A DNA stretch of 64,000 nucleotides from Stropharia rugosoannulata (GCA_028532985.1 JANCIK010000004.1:1488001-1552000); one strand, 5' to 3'. Shown: positions 10,630 to 22,797, numbered from the stretch's first letter. Notes: a model not told the origin generated them from the letters alone. Translations and numbers: made by a program.

Positions 10630-11018
10630 TCAGTATACAAACTCTTCAAAGGTTATAAATGTTATTCAATATTGACGGGACAGATATTCGACGTACTTAG
10701 CAGCGTTTTATCGTCAGAAGAGGGGAAAGGTGATATGCTACTGTAGAAATGCACAGAGTGTTACGTGGAGTGTCACTTGGAAGCGACACAGTGAGCCAAC
10801 ATATATGAATCGAGATAAGTAGATCAGACGAATCACGGTTGAAACACTCTGGCTACTGTCCATGTGCACACGCGCTTGGCAAGGTCCGCTTCAACGCACA
10901 TACATCTGAGATATATGAAGATCTAGATTCTAGATACTCTCCATAATCGATAAATAGCTCAAATCCTGAGGCGACTGCACAACTCCTTCTACTTTTCCCC
11001 CCGTTTTTCGTTCTGGAT
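10630..11018. other. Intergenic, between divergent cargo genes
   Basis: 389 bases between the start codons of two divergently transcribed cargo genes, so presumably both promoters. A few ACTGT pentamers occur near 10740. No gene or strong motif seen. Confidence 0.4.
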
Positions 11019-11799
11019 ATGGATGGCACTGCTCGATCTGTGGATACTTTGGTATCTACAGACCGTGCAGGTTCTGGCGACCGTCGTAGGTTCCAATGTA
11101 CTGTGAATGCTCCTTGCTGACTTGCGCGATTTACCATAGCTGTCGTAGATTATTACTACTCTGTGCTCATTGGCCGTGCCCCTGGGATTTATCGCCAAGG
11201 GTAAGTCGTGATGTGACTCTCTATTGTACGGTATTACTGACTGCTGTCGCTATTCTTTGATTTTCAGGTCTGATCTCAACGCAAACCTGAGTCATATCCC
11301 TGGCTCTGTCGTTGTGAGATTCTCCACGGAAGATGCTGCGCAACAGCACTATGCGTCGGCACTGCAGTGTGGATCTGTTTACAAGGTTGAGCTAAAGGAG
11401 ACGAGAGTTACATTGAGCCGCTCGACTCTCAGTGATGTACCTATGGGAGAAAATGGTCAGTACATCACTCAAGTGTTTTTCCTACCAGAGTTAATTCTCT
11501 GCTGCTTAAGGTCTCGATAATACTCCGCTTTCTCATCGGTGGTACAGCATAACGGTTGGCCGTCAACCAGGCGTCTACAATGGCTCGTATGTATCCAATA
11601 GATTCTGTATAAATCATTCTATCACTAAATGTCATTTTGGATTGCTAGGGTAGTACCGCTGAATATTCTCAATATTCGTGGTTCGCGATGTGCTAAATTC
11701 TCCACTCGTGACGCCGCCGTCGCAGACTTCATGTCTTGCTTGGATGCTGGACAGGTTTCCCGGGTCAGCTATGTCCATGAGCGATATGTTCTTACGTGA
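11019..11799 (+). CDS. Cargo protein with two RNase H1 N-terminal (viroplasmin-like) domains, 173 aa
   Basis: Five exons (11019-11097, 11140-11200, 11268-11459, 11548-11586, 11649-11799) sum to exactly 174 codons. The protein contains two copies of the motif that opens RNase H1 N-terminal/caulimovirus viroplasmin-like domains: VDYYYSVLIGRAPGIYRQG and HITVGRQPGVYNGS. Each is followed by a segment with RFSTEDAAQQHYASAL or KFSTRDAAVADFMSCL, matching the FxTxxEA helix of this fold. In known proteins the fold binds RNA-DNA hybrids or double-stranded RNA; no RNase H catalytic domain is present here. An intron splits each copy just after the GIY/GVY motif. A related gene lies at 14643-15734 on the opposite strand. 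Domain call is by motif only. Confidence 0.6.
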
Positions 11800-12029
11800 C
11801 CTTAAGTACTTGTTCCCATATAGTAATGGTAGTGATATGTAGAGATATATATGGGGCATATAATTAAATTGTAAAACACACGCGCATGCAGTCATGGCCG
11901 TACATCAAGGGATCTTGCAGTTGAAGTTGTGGTGTATTTGTACATATTGTTCCTCTACTCGTAAATCTATTATCGGCAGTGTGAGGCTTTCTTATACCCA
12001 AATCTTTCTGTACATTCTTCCTAAAGATC

Positions 12030-13160
12030 ATGGGAAGACAGAAAGCATCAACGAAACCATTGGCCCAAGTCAGGCCAAAGTATCCTATTGGTGCTGATGG
12101 CTTAAACCGGAATCAACGGTATTATCAAAAAAAAAAGCAGAAAGAAAAAGAGAGGGAGGTGCGTTCCCATAGATTGACTTGGATTATCGCATTTTTGTGA
12201 CACAAACAACGCAGGAAAGAATAGCGGTAATTCCCAACATGCTTTGGTATACTCCATGTTAATAATTGACTATCAATCTACACTACGTAGGATATACTAT
12301 CACGTACTAATAGTGGCGACATGAATTCGGCTAAATGTGTATCTACGGTACTGAATCCATATCTATTTTACATTTGCTACTGACATATCTTGACCCAGAG
12401 GAACATTGCGGACCCTGGTCAATATACACTAAAGCCAGTTCTATTTGACGAAGACTGGGATGACTCAGACGTACTTGGTACACCTTCCCCAGAACCCAGG
12501 CCGGGAGCTAGTCAAAAAAAATATTCATTGCACTCACATCTATCGAGGGAGGGATCATCTCCACCTAGCCAGAGTGCCTCTGCAGGTCTACCACAGGAGG
12601 TGCCAGCCAATACCCATGAACCAAGACCAGTCAGTGCGGGCCTTGCTAATACAGCCGTACGTACCCATTGACCATCCTCTGAGCACTATTAAACTTCTCA
12701 TAATTCTCTTCGACAGACTATTCATATTGGCCCCCAGAATAGTCATAACATGGGTATCGAAAATGGACAAGCGCCTTCAATTTCAATGACAAAGTGGGTT
12801 CCACCAAAGGTTCTGAATGATCCTGAACTCGGGGGTGAAGCCAATCAGATTCTTTCGGACGAGTTTCGCACCTACAAGAACTTTTTGCAAGTGCGTAAGC
12901 TCATTCAGAAATGGACAATGTCATTTGGCGGCATGGACAATTGGCCGACTGCGCTAGAGGCTCAGTTCCAATCTGCAAAGGTCAAGGGTACAGAGGCCCT
13001 TAGGGAATTTCATCACAAGCTATTTGAACTCGAAGCAACTGGACGGGAATTCTTAGGCTCATTGACACTCAATACATATGCGCTCCCGCAAAACATCGCC
13101 GCAGTCAAGCATCTCTGGAATCTTCAACAGGAACAAGTCATGGTCGTCTGTAGGGAGTGA
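12030..13160 (+). CDS. Cargo protein of unknown function, 286 aa
   Basis: Four exons (12030-12158, 12215-12246, 12401-12656, 12717-13160) sum to 287 codons without a break. The N-terminus is basic and lysine-rich (MGRQKASTKPLAQVRPKYPI, then RYYQKKKQKEKERE), the middle is Pro/Ser-rich and probably disordered (TPSPEPRPGASQKKY), and the C-terminal 120 residues look helical (FRTYKNFLQVRKLIQKW, TALEAQFQSAKVKGTEALRE). A basic tail joined to a helical domain could indicate DNA binding, but that is speculation. I recognise no family. It shares its strand with the preceding RNase H1-N gene, about 230 bases away. Confidence 0.55.
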
Positions 13161-14642
13161 CCATTCTTGAGCTCTGCGCATCAACCGTAGAGAACTCAAT
13201 GTTTTCACTTGGTGCTGGGGAATATGCTCGGTCGGCCTTTCGCGAACTTCACCAGTACTCATAAGGATTTGACAGGCTGCGCTGTAGTCATCCAGCAGTT
13301 ACATCTACATTTTAACAGCCTTTTTTCTCATATAATTTCAGTATCAGTAATAATATGGAATCAACAGGAGAATTTGGACAAGTAAGAATGTATCCCAATA
13401 GTCATTATGACGATTAAGATGATTGTGTGATCAATTTAGACGATCATTCTGATGCATTATGATGCTGTGATACCGTCATTCTGATTACTGTGACATTTGT
13501 ATACTTGCTGCTGCACCATTCAACCGTGTTCTCGAATTGTGTCGGCTTCATGGAACCACTAGCTACAAATCCACAGTACAGTTATAAGTATCACACATCA
13601 AATGTAACAGAGGGTCACTCCCACAATTAAGTGCCCGAGTGTAAAACTAGGCTGCGCTGAGACTCATGTATCAGAGTGCGCGAATGTCGAAAATACTAAT
13701 TGGACTACAACAGCATATGTCAAAACTTACATAGGGCCTGACTATATGACACACAGAGAAAAGGTACACAGAGTGCACAGTTGTGACATACATAATAGGC
13801 GCCCGAGCATGGAACAGAGGTACTGCACATGGTGGGCAGATTGCCATACAAGACGCTCAATATATTCTGTGCATAGTCTCAACCTTCCTGACCGATAGGA
13901 TGGTCACTCCTTTTATTGATCTCTGTCTGTCCTGAGACTTATAAAGGGTTCACAGACGTTGAAAATACCAAAGGGGTCGCGAGAGCATACGTCAAAAATT
14001 ACAGAGGGACCGCCACACAAATAATGGACGCCCAAGTATAATAGTCGGTTATGCTAAACTATCACTACATGACCCACACAGAGGACATACACAGAGTGGT
14101 CTTAAACGTACTCTCATCCTGTCATTTTGCCCTGTGACTTATACAGGGTGCATATATGCCGAAAACACCAAAGGGGTCGCAATAGCATACGTCAGAAATT
14201 ACAGAGGGACCACCACACATAAAAGCACAGACAACATACACAGAGTGCACAATTGCGACGTATATATCAAACCCCGTGGATGAAATAGATTTGCTGCACA
14301 CGGGTGGACGAGTGCATTGTTCATCATTGACATGTGCAACACACTGAACATGCTCTGAATTAGGTTCACTAGCTACGGAAACAAAGTGTACAATCTCGAC
14401 ACACATAGTAGGCGCTAGCATTAAAAATTACAATATTCTACCGTGGCGTGTTTATGCGCACTTGTGTGCATCATGCCTGTCTTCGTACGAGAAACTCAGA
14501 TCTGTGGTCCCATCTACACATGTTGCTCACATTTTATATACTACCCAATCTTTAGTTTACAGCTCTTTGTACGTAGTCATATTCAAACTGTGCATGTGTT
14601 GCATAGATCAATCTCAGTTTAATAGTAGAAACACAGGTCTGA
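13161..14642. other. Non-coding cargo stretch with diverged tandem repeats
   Basis: No convincing gene. A repeat of about 196 bp is visible: the block around 13938-14020 (ACCAAAGGGGTCGC, GCATACGTC, ATTACAGAGGGACC) recurs around 14135-14217. A weaker older copy seems to lie around 13720-13810. Short phrases such as ACACAGAGTGCAC also recur. Open frames here overlap the repeats and show no coding character. Confidence 0.55.
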
Positions 14643-15734
14643 TTACATGTCCTGTTGGGGACATACATCAGGAAAGTCCTCCTCCGACATATGTTCAGTA
14701 ATCTCCGCAATAGACACACGTATGACTCTTCCTACAACTAATGCCCTAAGAAAGTACCTTATAGCATCTCGACGGTGTCTGAATGTCGAGCGCTCGCCGC
14801 CGTTTACTCGAAACACATTCGCGTCTATGTTATAATCGGATCTGGAAAAAATGTCAATAAAACTCTGAAGAGATAAAGAAGTCAGTTACCATACCCTGTC
14901 ATGAAAACTCCGGGAATGCGTCCAACAGTCACGGCGGTCCACCACTCTGGACCACCTGGGCCGTAATCTACAGAAAAATATGATTAGAATGACAGAATAA
15001 GCCGTCTGAATAAGTGTTACCTTCGTCAATATGAATATTTCTGTCATACTCATTGACGGTTTCCCGACGTACATGAGTACGCTTGCATTTTACGTTCCCA
15101 CGTTGAAGCGCAGTGTGGAACACATTTTTTGCAGCGGAGAAACTCCCGTATATGACTGGGTCACTTTGGCCCAAAGCATCGACTGGATGGCCTTGGTCAG
15201 GTTCCCTGATACCACCCATAACCTAATCAGTTCCAAAACTGTATGTAATGATAGACGTACAATGACTGGGACCTACCCTACATCATAGATGCCAGGATAC
15301 TTCCCCACAAGGACAACTTTGTAGCACCGAGAGGGAATAATGGTATTGGGATCTCCAAAATACCAAGTTCTATTTGTCCGACGCCTCCCATAATTGATAA
15401 CAAAGTCACTGGAGCGACCAGGGCACCGAAACCGGAGCGTGATACCTGATTGAAGACAGGATTAGCACAAGTTGATGATCGCATGAATAAGGATTAAAAC
15501 AGTACACTTGGTTGAGAAGAACCTCTTACGTCGTCCCAAGTCAATTAGAAACTGGTACTCCTGTATTTCAAGCGGTCCTGCCTACGTCAATGAAAGGGTA
15601 AGTATAATTTAAGGCAACCATACCTGTCCGAATATCTGACTCGGTAGGGGGGTGTCTCTCTTTGTAAAAGGAATCGATGCAAGATAGTATCTCCAGAGGC
15701 AGTAATGCGTACTTTGGATGAGCACGAAGTCATG
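14643..15734 (-). CDS. Cargo protein with two RNase H1 N-terminal-like domains (5' end unresolved)
   Basis: Minus-strand exons join in frame from about 15734 to a TAA at 14643-14645. The first exon reads HDFVLIQSTHYCLWRYYLAS, followed by AGPLEIQEYQFLIDLG and SSDFVINYGRRRTNRTWYF. Two viroplasmin-like motifs follow: RCYKVVLVGKYPGIYD with a following YGSFSAAKNVFHTAL helix, and EWWTAVTVGRIPGVFMTG with TFRHRRDAIRYFLRAL. The architecture parallels the gene at 11019-11799 on the other strand, suggesting a duplicated or gene-family cargo. The donor after PGIYD (GTAGGG) is not certain. I could not place the start: upstream sequence to about 15850 has possible small exons but no clean ATG-led frame. 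Confidence 0.5.
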
Positions 15735-16717
15735 CTAAGGAGAATAACGAAGAAGTGAGCTCGGACTGTCACCTCTGGCTGTCACTGTTCATAGCAGATC
15801 TACAATCATACATACGTAATGTTACATCTAACCAGTGGTAGATCTCAGCATGGTTACACTCAGGTCGTATTAGTATCTGATGGACAGGAGATGCTGACAA
15901 TGTAGCATAAGCGTCTGTGTGCGGCATACATATTCCCCATGCGGCATATGCCGGCATGTTAAACCACCAGCAACCAGTGCATAAGTGAGGACTACTACGT
16001 ATCTGTAGAGCCACAGTGTATGATGTGAGTTCCTCAAATAGTATGTACATGGGCACAGACGAATCATCTGAAACACAGTCATGACATCAGAACTTTGAAA
16101 TACGTGCGGAGTTTGTGCATCTCCGCTTGCTCATGAATAGTACATTTCTCTGTTATCTGCAGTCGCACATGCGACACAAGCGAGATTTGCTTGGCCATAG
16201 TTGGTCTATTGCTCCCTATTCCAGTGAACTCAGTCACAGTTTAACTAGCTTCTGTATCCCTTCCTACGACAGGTTGTTCTACATTGCAGCATGCCGGGCC
16301 AGTGAGGTGTAATAATAATCCTTCTGGCCTTCCTGAGCAGGTCTGGGTGCTCTGTTGCTCGTGGGATATGTATGCTCCACAGATACCCTGGGTCGAATAA
16401 TGGAAATCAAATTTGTCTACTGCAGCACGCGGCAGTTTCATTCAATTAGATCACGGACCATGGTACATTTATCCATTTGATACACGGCCTTAAGTGGCCT
16501 ACAACAACCATGGTAGGGGCTGAGAGAGTCTGGAAGGGGTTGAAGCTCGGACAAGATTACAGTTAAACATATGCCCCGATCTCTCCGATTTCTTACAGAT
16601 CACAGATCGCAGAACGATGATTTAGGCTGAATCACACACAAGCAATGCTCACTGAGGCTCACTTCGACAGTCTTCAATTAAGAACTACATGTCAATACCA
16701 ATAACAAACACGTTACC
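15735..16717. other. Cargo stretch without an assignable gene
   Basis: Several short open frames occur on both strands, none with recognisable domains or clean splice continuity. Part of it probably holds the missing 5' exons of the minus-strand RNase H1-N-like gene and the 3' end region of the coiled-coil gene to its right. Confidence 0.35.
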
Positions 16718-18318
16718 CTACCCTAGATGATCAGTATAGCGCCCCCGTTCCAATTCCTCTATCTTTCTCTGCGCTTCGGCAAGCTGTACCTCCAATGCCC
16801 GATTTTTCTCCTTCTCCTCTTTGAGTTTTTTCTCTCGTTGAACCGCGTCTCTACGCCTTGCCTTGAGGAGCTCGGTAATTTGCCCATTGAAGGTATTCAC
16901 ATTCTGTTGGGACCACTTAGGATCTTCCTGAATAAGACGCGGAGATGTATAGTGAATGGTCGGCTGCCTCGCAGAGACATGCTGAGCACCAACAAAAAGC
17001 CAGCATGATGTCGATACCGAGACATCCTCACACTATTTGATATTATTCTGCAGTTACTAATAGGGCAGAGGTGGCTCGGTAATATGACTAACCTTTTCAA
17101 TAATCGCATTCATCATCTTTAAGAACTTCGTACTCGCGACGCTCTGATCATGTATAAGCTCTGGTTTACGATGACGTCTGACGACCTCTGGGAATAAATA
17201 GTTAGTCCTTAGAACCGAGATAAAATACTGTGCCCACTGTGAATCCTGTTGCCGCGCATCGCTCCTTCAACATGTCCATATAACGGATTGGTTTCATTGG
17301 CGCGAATACGAGACGAAGTTAACTCTTTGGCTCCTAGATGCAGGACACATTAGTTCACGAAATGAAACAGTCAACAAGTAGGCACTTTACATACCAACAT
17401 GAACACGCATGCGAGCAAGAGGAGAAGACTCTGCATCGCTGCTTGTTTGAAAGTTGGGTGAAGTAATAGGGCTCGACAACTGTGTCGGGGCAGACTGGAA
17501 TAGGTCATCAATGAACTCGTTGGTGGAGGATCCTTGGCCAAAGTAGAAGAAAAGAGCGTCAGTGAGTGAAAGAAGGCAGCAGTACTAGCATGACATACCA
17601 CTAAATGGCGAACTGCTAGTGTTCTGTAACAGGCGAGGGTCGATCATCCTCTCATCAATGTGGTTACTTGTACGGCTTCCGTGAGTGGGTGTTGAATAAA
17701 GATCTTCAGGTGAAATTTCTGAAGGCGGAGCGGAACTGGACAATGGTTGACAGTCATTTGGAGATAGAGTTCCATTCACAATGGGTGCTGTAGAGTAATC
17801 TGGTATTGCTTCGAGCTCCTGGTCATGACATTTTCATGTACAAAGCTCATAATATGATATGGTGCCGACTTACATTTCTTACAGCCGTCTCGCGCAAGTA
17901 ATCCTGGCCCTTCTTTGAATGCATACATTGCGAAAGCAAAGGTCTCCCTGTACACATTCTACATCGCCTAGGCGACCTCGTGGCCTGACGTGCCGCAGTG
18001 ACCTTCTATACATGTTATAAGTATCGTCACACTGTTTCTGTCATAAAAGAATTCTTCTAACCTTTTGTACACTTTTTGCACTGCGTCCCGTACTACTCCG
18101 CATCTAGGTCGGTAAGAAAATGTTCAGATACTCATTACAATCTGGATAGTATGTAAACCTACATGTCGGATGTTGGGTGGAGTAATAGGACCTGGAGCAT
18201 GGTATTCTGGTGCCTTCGATTTTTTCGTTCCGTGTGTTGGACACTCCGCTCTCAGCGGTTTGTCTGGACACTTCTGACACCTCTGCGGAGCTCTTTTACG
18301 AGACTTAACGGGGCTGGG
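16718..18318 (-). CDS. Cargo protein with Cys/His motifs and C-terminal coiled coil
   Basis: Starts at 18318 with MPSPVKSRKRAPQRCQKCPD, continuing to KPLRAECPTHG. A later exon repeats the idea: RRCRMCTGRPLLSQCMHSKK. Both have the pattern R-C-x2-C-x4-RPL/KPL-x2-x-C-x2-H, which suggests two small zinc-binding knuckles. Middle exons are Ser/Pro-rich (SAPPSEISPEDLYSTPTHG, SAPTQLSSPITSPNFQTSS). The last exon is strongly coiled-coil (KKLKEEKEKNRALEVQLAEA). At least six introns of 45-70 nt are needed, and some junctions in the middle are tentative. A DNA- or RNA-associated dimer is plausible from this layout, but I recognise no named family. Confidence 0.5.
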
Positions 18319-18660
18319 CATGAGGATGAATTCGGAAAAACGTCGACGTAAGGCAAGGGAATAAACTGTGTATGGGTTTTATGTACCTGTACGGAAGGTT
18401 GTGTGAACAAACATGTTTCAACATGCTTACTGGTCGTTCCAACAGTGAATAATATCTCGCACAGTGTTGTACTGAAGCCGTGATAGTGTGAATCTGTACA
18501 GTATCAAGGCACCAGCTACAGTGTTAGATGAGCGTAATATCACGTACGACACAGTGCACGAGCACTGTGGTATATCTCACCCCTGATGATATGTTGGTGG
18601 GAAAAATATAAGGCGGCATATCGGTTGGACTAGGCTTGGGCGAAGTCATTGACCACAACA

Positions 18661-19188
18661 ATGAGCACCCAGCAGGAACATGTATCCGGTCACAATGTCT
18701 GTGGAAGTCCTGAATGCAGAAGAGCAACTTGTAATGTCTTTGATAGCTATGTGCCATTATATATCTATTACGGAGTAAGTTATTGATTGTCTTTTTATGC
18801 CCGCTAACTCATTTTATGCGCTCAGAACAAGAAGGAGCTGCCACTGAACTGGCTGGGTCGCCTTCAAAACGGAAAGTTTTACTACAATCAAGATGCTTAT
18901 TTGTGTCATCTCACCGAAACCGACAACCATTCATTATCAATCTATTTATGCGACTCCGAGCCTCACTGGCAGCCATTTTGCCTTGATGCCGCAATCACCA
19001 TGACCTTGAGCCATTCACCTATTATCCTTCGTTGGTCTACTCTTCAAGACAGCGATTGTTTTGGCATCAAGCATTTCATCCGCAAGATACATCAGCATTA
19101 CACGTGGTGCCCAATGCCCGAGTGCTACATGGAGCCTGATGAAGAGACGTCATCAAGCGATGACTCTTATAGCAATGACAACGAGTGA
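18661..19188 (+). CDS. Small Cys-rich cargo protein, copy 1, 158 aa
   Basis: Two exons (18661-18774 and 18826-19188) separated by a 51-nt intron give 158 residues. The N-terminus has VCGSPECRRATCNVFDSYVP, a possible small Cys cluster. Exon 2 carries LNWLGRLQNGKFYYNQDAYL, SPIILRWSTLQDSDCFGIKH and YTWCPMPECYMEPDEE, then an acidic Ser-rich tail. It is a paralogue of the protein at 23254-23835: the same order of CGxPxC, YVPLYIY, W-L-x-R-L-Q-x-G, CPxI-L-R and H-x-x-W-C-P-x-P motifs, with the intron in the same place although in a different phase. A motif 18-mer at 18551-18568 lies just upstream. Function unknown. Confidence 0.6.
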
Positions 19189-19611
19189 TAGAAGGTCATG
19201 GGATGGTAAGGAGTGGGGAGTCCCAGGTCCGTTGACTGCCGCCATATTGTCTCTGTTGCGTAGAACTCTTGTACATAGTTCACACTGTCTAGTCTCATAC
19301 CCATCCATTTCCGTGGAAATGTGTTCTTCTTGAGATTTTTGACGGCGAGCACTGCCTTGAAGACTCCGCCCATCAGTTTACTAATTGTGCGCCATTCTCA
19401 CGGAATTTCCGAAAGCGACAGCGCCCAGAAAGGCTGGGTATGAGACTAACACTGTCTTACAGCACAGTAATAATTAACTCACTGTGAATATCTACTGTGC
19501 CCTGCTACAGCTGCGGCTGCACGTGTTACCTCGGCCGTTGAACATTGAGTGCGTATCAAACATGCGAAGCTGCTTGACAAATGTCTAGGAGAGGTATGTT
19601 CTACTTCTGCT
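19189..19611. other. Spacer between a small cargo gene and the transposase 3' end
   Basis: About 420 bases between convergent genes. A small cluster of ACAGT/ACTGT pentamers occurs at roughly 19450-19510, resembling the subterminal arrays but sparse. No gene seen. Confidence 0.4.
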
Positions 19612-22600
19612 CTATGCTCTATATACCAGCTTTTGAATTCGTACTCGGTTCCATATAGATAGAAAAACCTTTGTCACTCCCATGGCTCTCTCCTGCCCCA
19701 TGTAACCAATAGACTTTCGTATGCGCGAGAGACCTTGATTTCCACACTCCCCTGCACTTGGATTAACTTTGAGCAGGCTAGGTGATGAAACCTTGTACGT
19801 CTTGAGGAAGCAGGCAGATGCGCATTTTGTATGGTCAGCAGCATGAAAGTCGTCGATGACAAAAAGTGTGTTTTGAAAGAATGCCGGCTCTCTGAGCATA
19901 CAGTATGGCTGTAGCTCGCAGGCAAAATCGTACACGACAACTTCTGGTGCCTTGGTCCACCGTGTATACATTGCTGAGAAAACATCGTTCCTACCTTCCC
20001 CAACTGGGATGCAGTGAAAGCCATAGGCAATGCTGTGTGTGCACCAGCACACCATAATACCGCCCGTAAGTCTTTTGGGACTGTATGTCGAGTAATACTT
20101 GCGACAGCCATCTTTTCTGTCTGATGTACTGTCTTTGACCCCTTCTTTCAGTGACGGATACGAGGGTCTATGCCGAACTTGAGGCATAGTGTAAAGGCAT
20201 CCTGTCTTATTGTTTTATAATATAATATAATCAGGAAGCGTTCAAGGAAGAGCACAATATCTTACCTTCCTCCAATCAGCATCTCCAGCTTGATCTGTCG
20301 ATCCAGGCTCCATTGTTTTGTGGACAATAAGCTGTCGCCGTACCGACTCTCCACGGACATAAAGCCAGCGACAAAGAGAAAGTGTCTCTTGGGAAACCAG
20401 GCCTTGGTTATCCAGCTCGTATTCTAAAAGATGATAGAGACTGGGAACATAGATCAGCTTGGAGGAAGTTTCATAGCATGGTGATTCAAGGAAACGGAGT
20501 AGTAGGGGAAGGGTGCGACCATTCATCATCTGCACAGCGTTCTCATCAGCTGCGATCTTATCGAAGATAAGCATTGAATTCTCATGTATAGTTGAAAATG
20601 TACCTGTAGCATCAACGACTTATATACAAGAGGTGCGTTATGACCGCCGAGTACAACCTCAGTACCAAAATGCTTCTTGAAGAAGATACCAAGCGAGCTG
20701 TCTATATTGGATAAGTCAGCGATTAGTCCAGGTATTAATTTGAATCGGTGTTTCATATCCTCCTTCTGCCTCAAAAGTGCGCGTCTTCTGATATCCCGGG
20801 CTTCCTCCGAATCACTATCTGAGTTTTCCGACTCGTAATCCTGCGCAAGGGAGTCTGAACCTCCTGCCAGAGGTGGGCCGTTAATGACTTGACGAAGGCG
20901 CCTTGGAGGTCCCTATCAGGAATGCATTGGGATCCCTTAATGCGCACTGTTTCAGGATAGACAGGGGACAATGAGGTGATTGTTGTCGGAGGTGCCAAAG
21001 AAGCCAGGGTTTTTTTTCTATTGAAAGAAATGGAAACACCGTCCCATATCACGGTGGAGGGAGATGGTCCGCATCTAGGGCATACCATATCATTCCCAAA
21101 GTCGATAAGCTTTGCATAAGAGAACCAGACATCTCTAAACCTCTTCTGGTCAACAAAACGCTGAGGGGGTGATTGTATAGCGTATCGCCTAAATATAACG
21201 GTGACCCATGCTGTAAAAGGTGTCTCAGATGTTGAAAATGCGCTGATATAGTCGTTTAGCACATCATGAGTGACTACAATGTTGTTATTGAAGTTGAAAA
21301 GACCTAGATCTCCGCAGTCAGGCCCAATACGAGCTAGGCGACACCCAGGGCACCTCTGAACTTCAATAGTTGCTTCCCAGGATCGTACAAGACCATATAT
21401 GGTGCATTTTTTAGTCTCTGTCAGAGCTTCTGGAGAATACATATGGCGAGGATGCTGACAGTTACATGAAGAGGTTGTAGAGAGTTTAAGCGACATTTGA
21501 CTATAGTCGAGATTGCCTGGTCGTATCTTGGGCGAATCAGAACTAATTTCGGCCCATTTTGGAGGGGGGACAGCAATATATGACGTCGCTGAGTCCGTGA
21601 GGTCTATGCCACTTGAGGAGCGCTGAACCCTCCTTGCTATACAGTAAATAGTGAGTAAGGGGTAAAGAATCACGAGTCATGGATTACCTTCAATATGAGG
21701 TAGCAGCCGAATGTTACTATCTGACAGTCCGTCCTTTCTAGTGTGATTTAAGGTGCGTCTAGCTAGAGAAATATGGGGGCACATCTGCGCAGAGTCGAGC
21801 ATACATTTCCATGTCCCGGTCCCATCGTCCTTTCCCGTATACTCAACAACCGTCGAATTCTTGATTGTAGCATCGCGTGGAGGGGGAACCGAAACATAGT
21901 TTATGTACTGCTCACTAGCGCCTTCACCCCATGGATACCGTGATATGATTTTTGGACTTTGATGATTTACTGAGGAGGAACATGTCAATTGTGTGCATTT
22001 AACTAATGAAGTAAAGCTCACAAGGCATGCCATCGATGTCAGGGAAAAAAATCTCCCCGTGCTCGCGGATAAACCGTGCATGAAAACAGGACGACGTCTG
22101 CTTTGAGTCTGGGCATAGGCACACAATGATGCCCTCTTTGTTGTCCTTCAAGTCCGCATGAATATGATACCAGAAGTTCTATTTTATCAGATTAGAATAT
22201 GTCATGTACTAGTAGCGCTCAGGAACTCCATTGACGTACAGAAGCTTCGCCTCTCTGACGATTCCATCCACTAGCCACAAATGTCTTCTTTGACAGTTGA
22301 TAGAAGGCCAGACTTCCACTAATGACCGCATCGAAAAACTGTTCGTATGTGTCCAACAACCATCTGTCAGACTCTGCTTCAGGGGGAACGGGGAGGTTTT
22401 CAGTATCTGGGAAGGAGTCTCCAAGATCCGGCGGCACGTTTTGAGTCTCAATTTCTTGCATGTCATGATCGTCAAAACATGTTTTGTTGGCAGCCATTGT
22501 GTCGTTGTCTGCATCTTGGTCGTCCTTAGAGCTTGAACCTGAAACCTGTGTTGTAGATAGACCAAGATCCAATTCTTGGCTTATATATGTGCTATTTTCT

Positions 22601-22797
22601 GTGAAGGATGTAGGTAGTAGGACTCTGGGACGCTTAGTACGACTTCCCGTAGTTTGGGTGGGTTTCTTGTTTGGACGACGACGTCTTCGAGCTGGAGTTG
22701 GTAGTAGTAAACGGGTTTGAATGTGATCAAACGATATGTCCTCAGTAGTGGATGAGTATACATTTGGAAGTGTAATTAGGTCGGTTGAATACTCCAT
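19612..22797 (-). CDS. KDZ-superfamily transposase (about 977 codons, one apparent frameshift)
   Basis: DNA transposase with an RNase H-like catalytic core that should cut and join the element ends. Exons 22240-22797, 22004-22178, 21688-21969, 20604-21636, 20266-20556 and 19612-20205 splice in frame. In order: a basic N-terminus (ARRRRRPNKKPTQTTGSRTK); CFHARFIREHGEIFF; a Cys-cluster region (SSCNCQHPRHM, VQRCPGCRLARIGPDCG, NDMVCPRCGPSPSTVIWDGV) like the CxC zinc modules of KDZ proteins; then TGGIMVCWCTHSIAYGFHCI, GRNDVFSAMYTRW, VVVYDFACELQPYCMLREP, LFVIDDFHAADHTKC, NPSAGECGNQGLSRIRKS and VFLSIWNRVRIQKL. These blocks, including the acidic residues in YDFAC, IDDFH and GECGN, match this family. 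One base is missing near 20903-20912 (after CIPDRDL); adding one makes all exon phases agree. The lesion may be real decay or a sequence error. Confidence 0.85.

Noticed and set aside
14122..14421. Minus-strand open frame of 99 codons with many Cys and Val
   Set aside because: It overlaps the 196-bp tandem repeat, has no splice or start context and no domain; repeat periodicity explains it.
5000..19600. TET/JBP dioxygenase cargo, which is often linked to KDZ elements
   Set aside because: No HxD...H with a downstream R motif in a TET/JBP-like context was found in any cargo gene.
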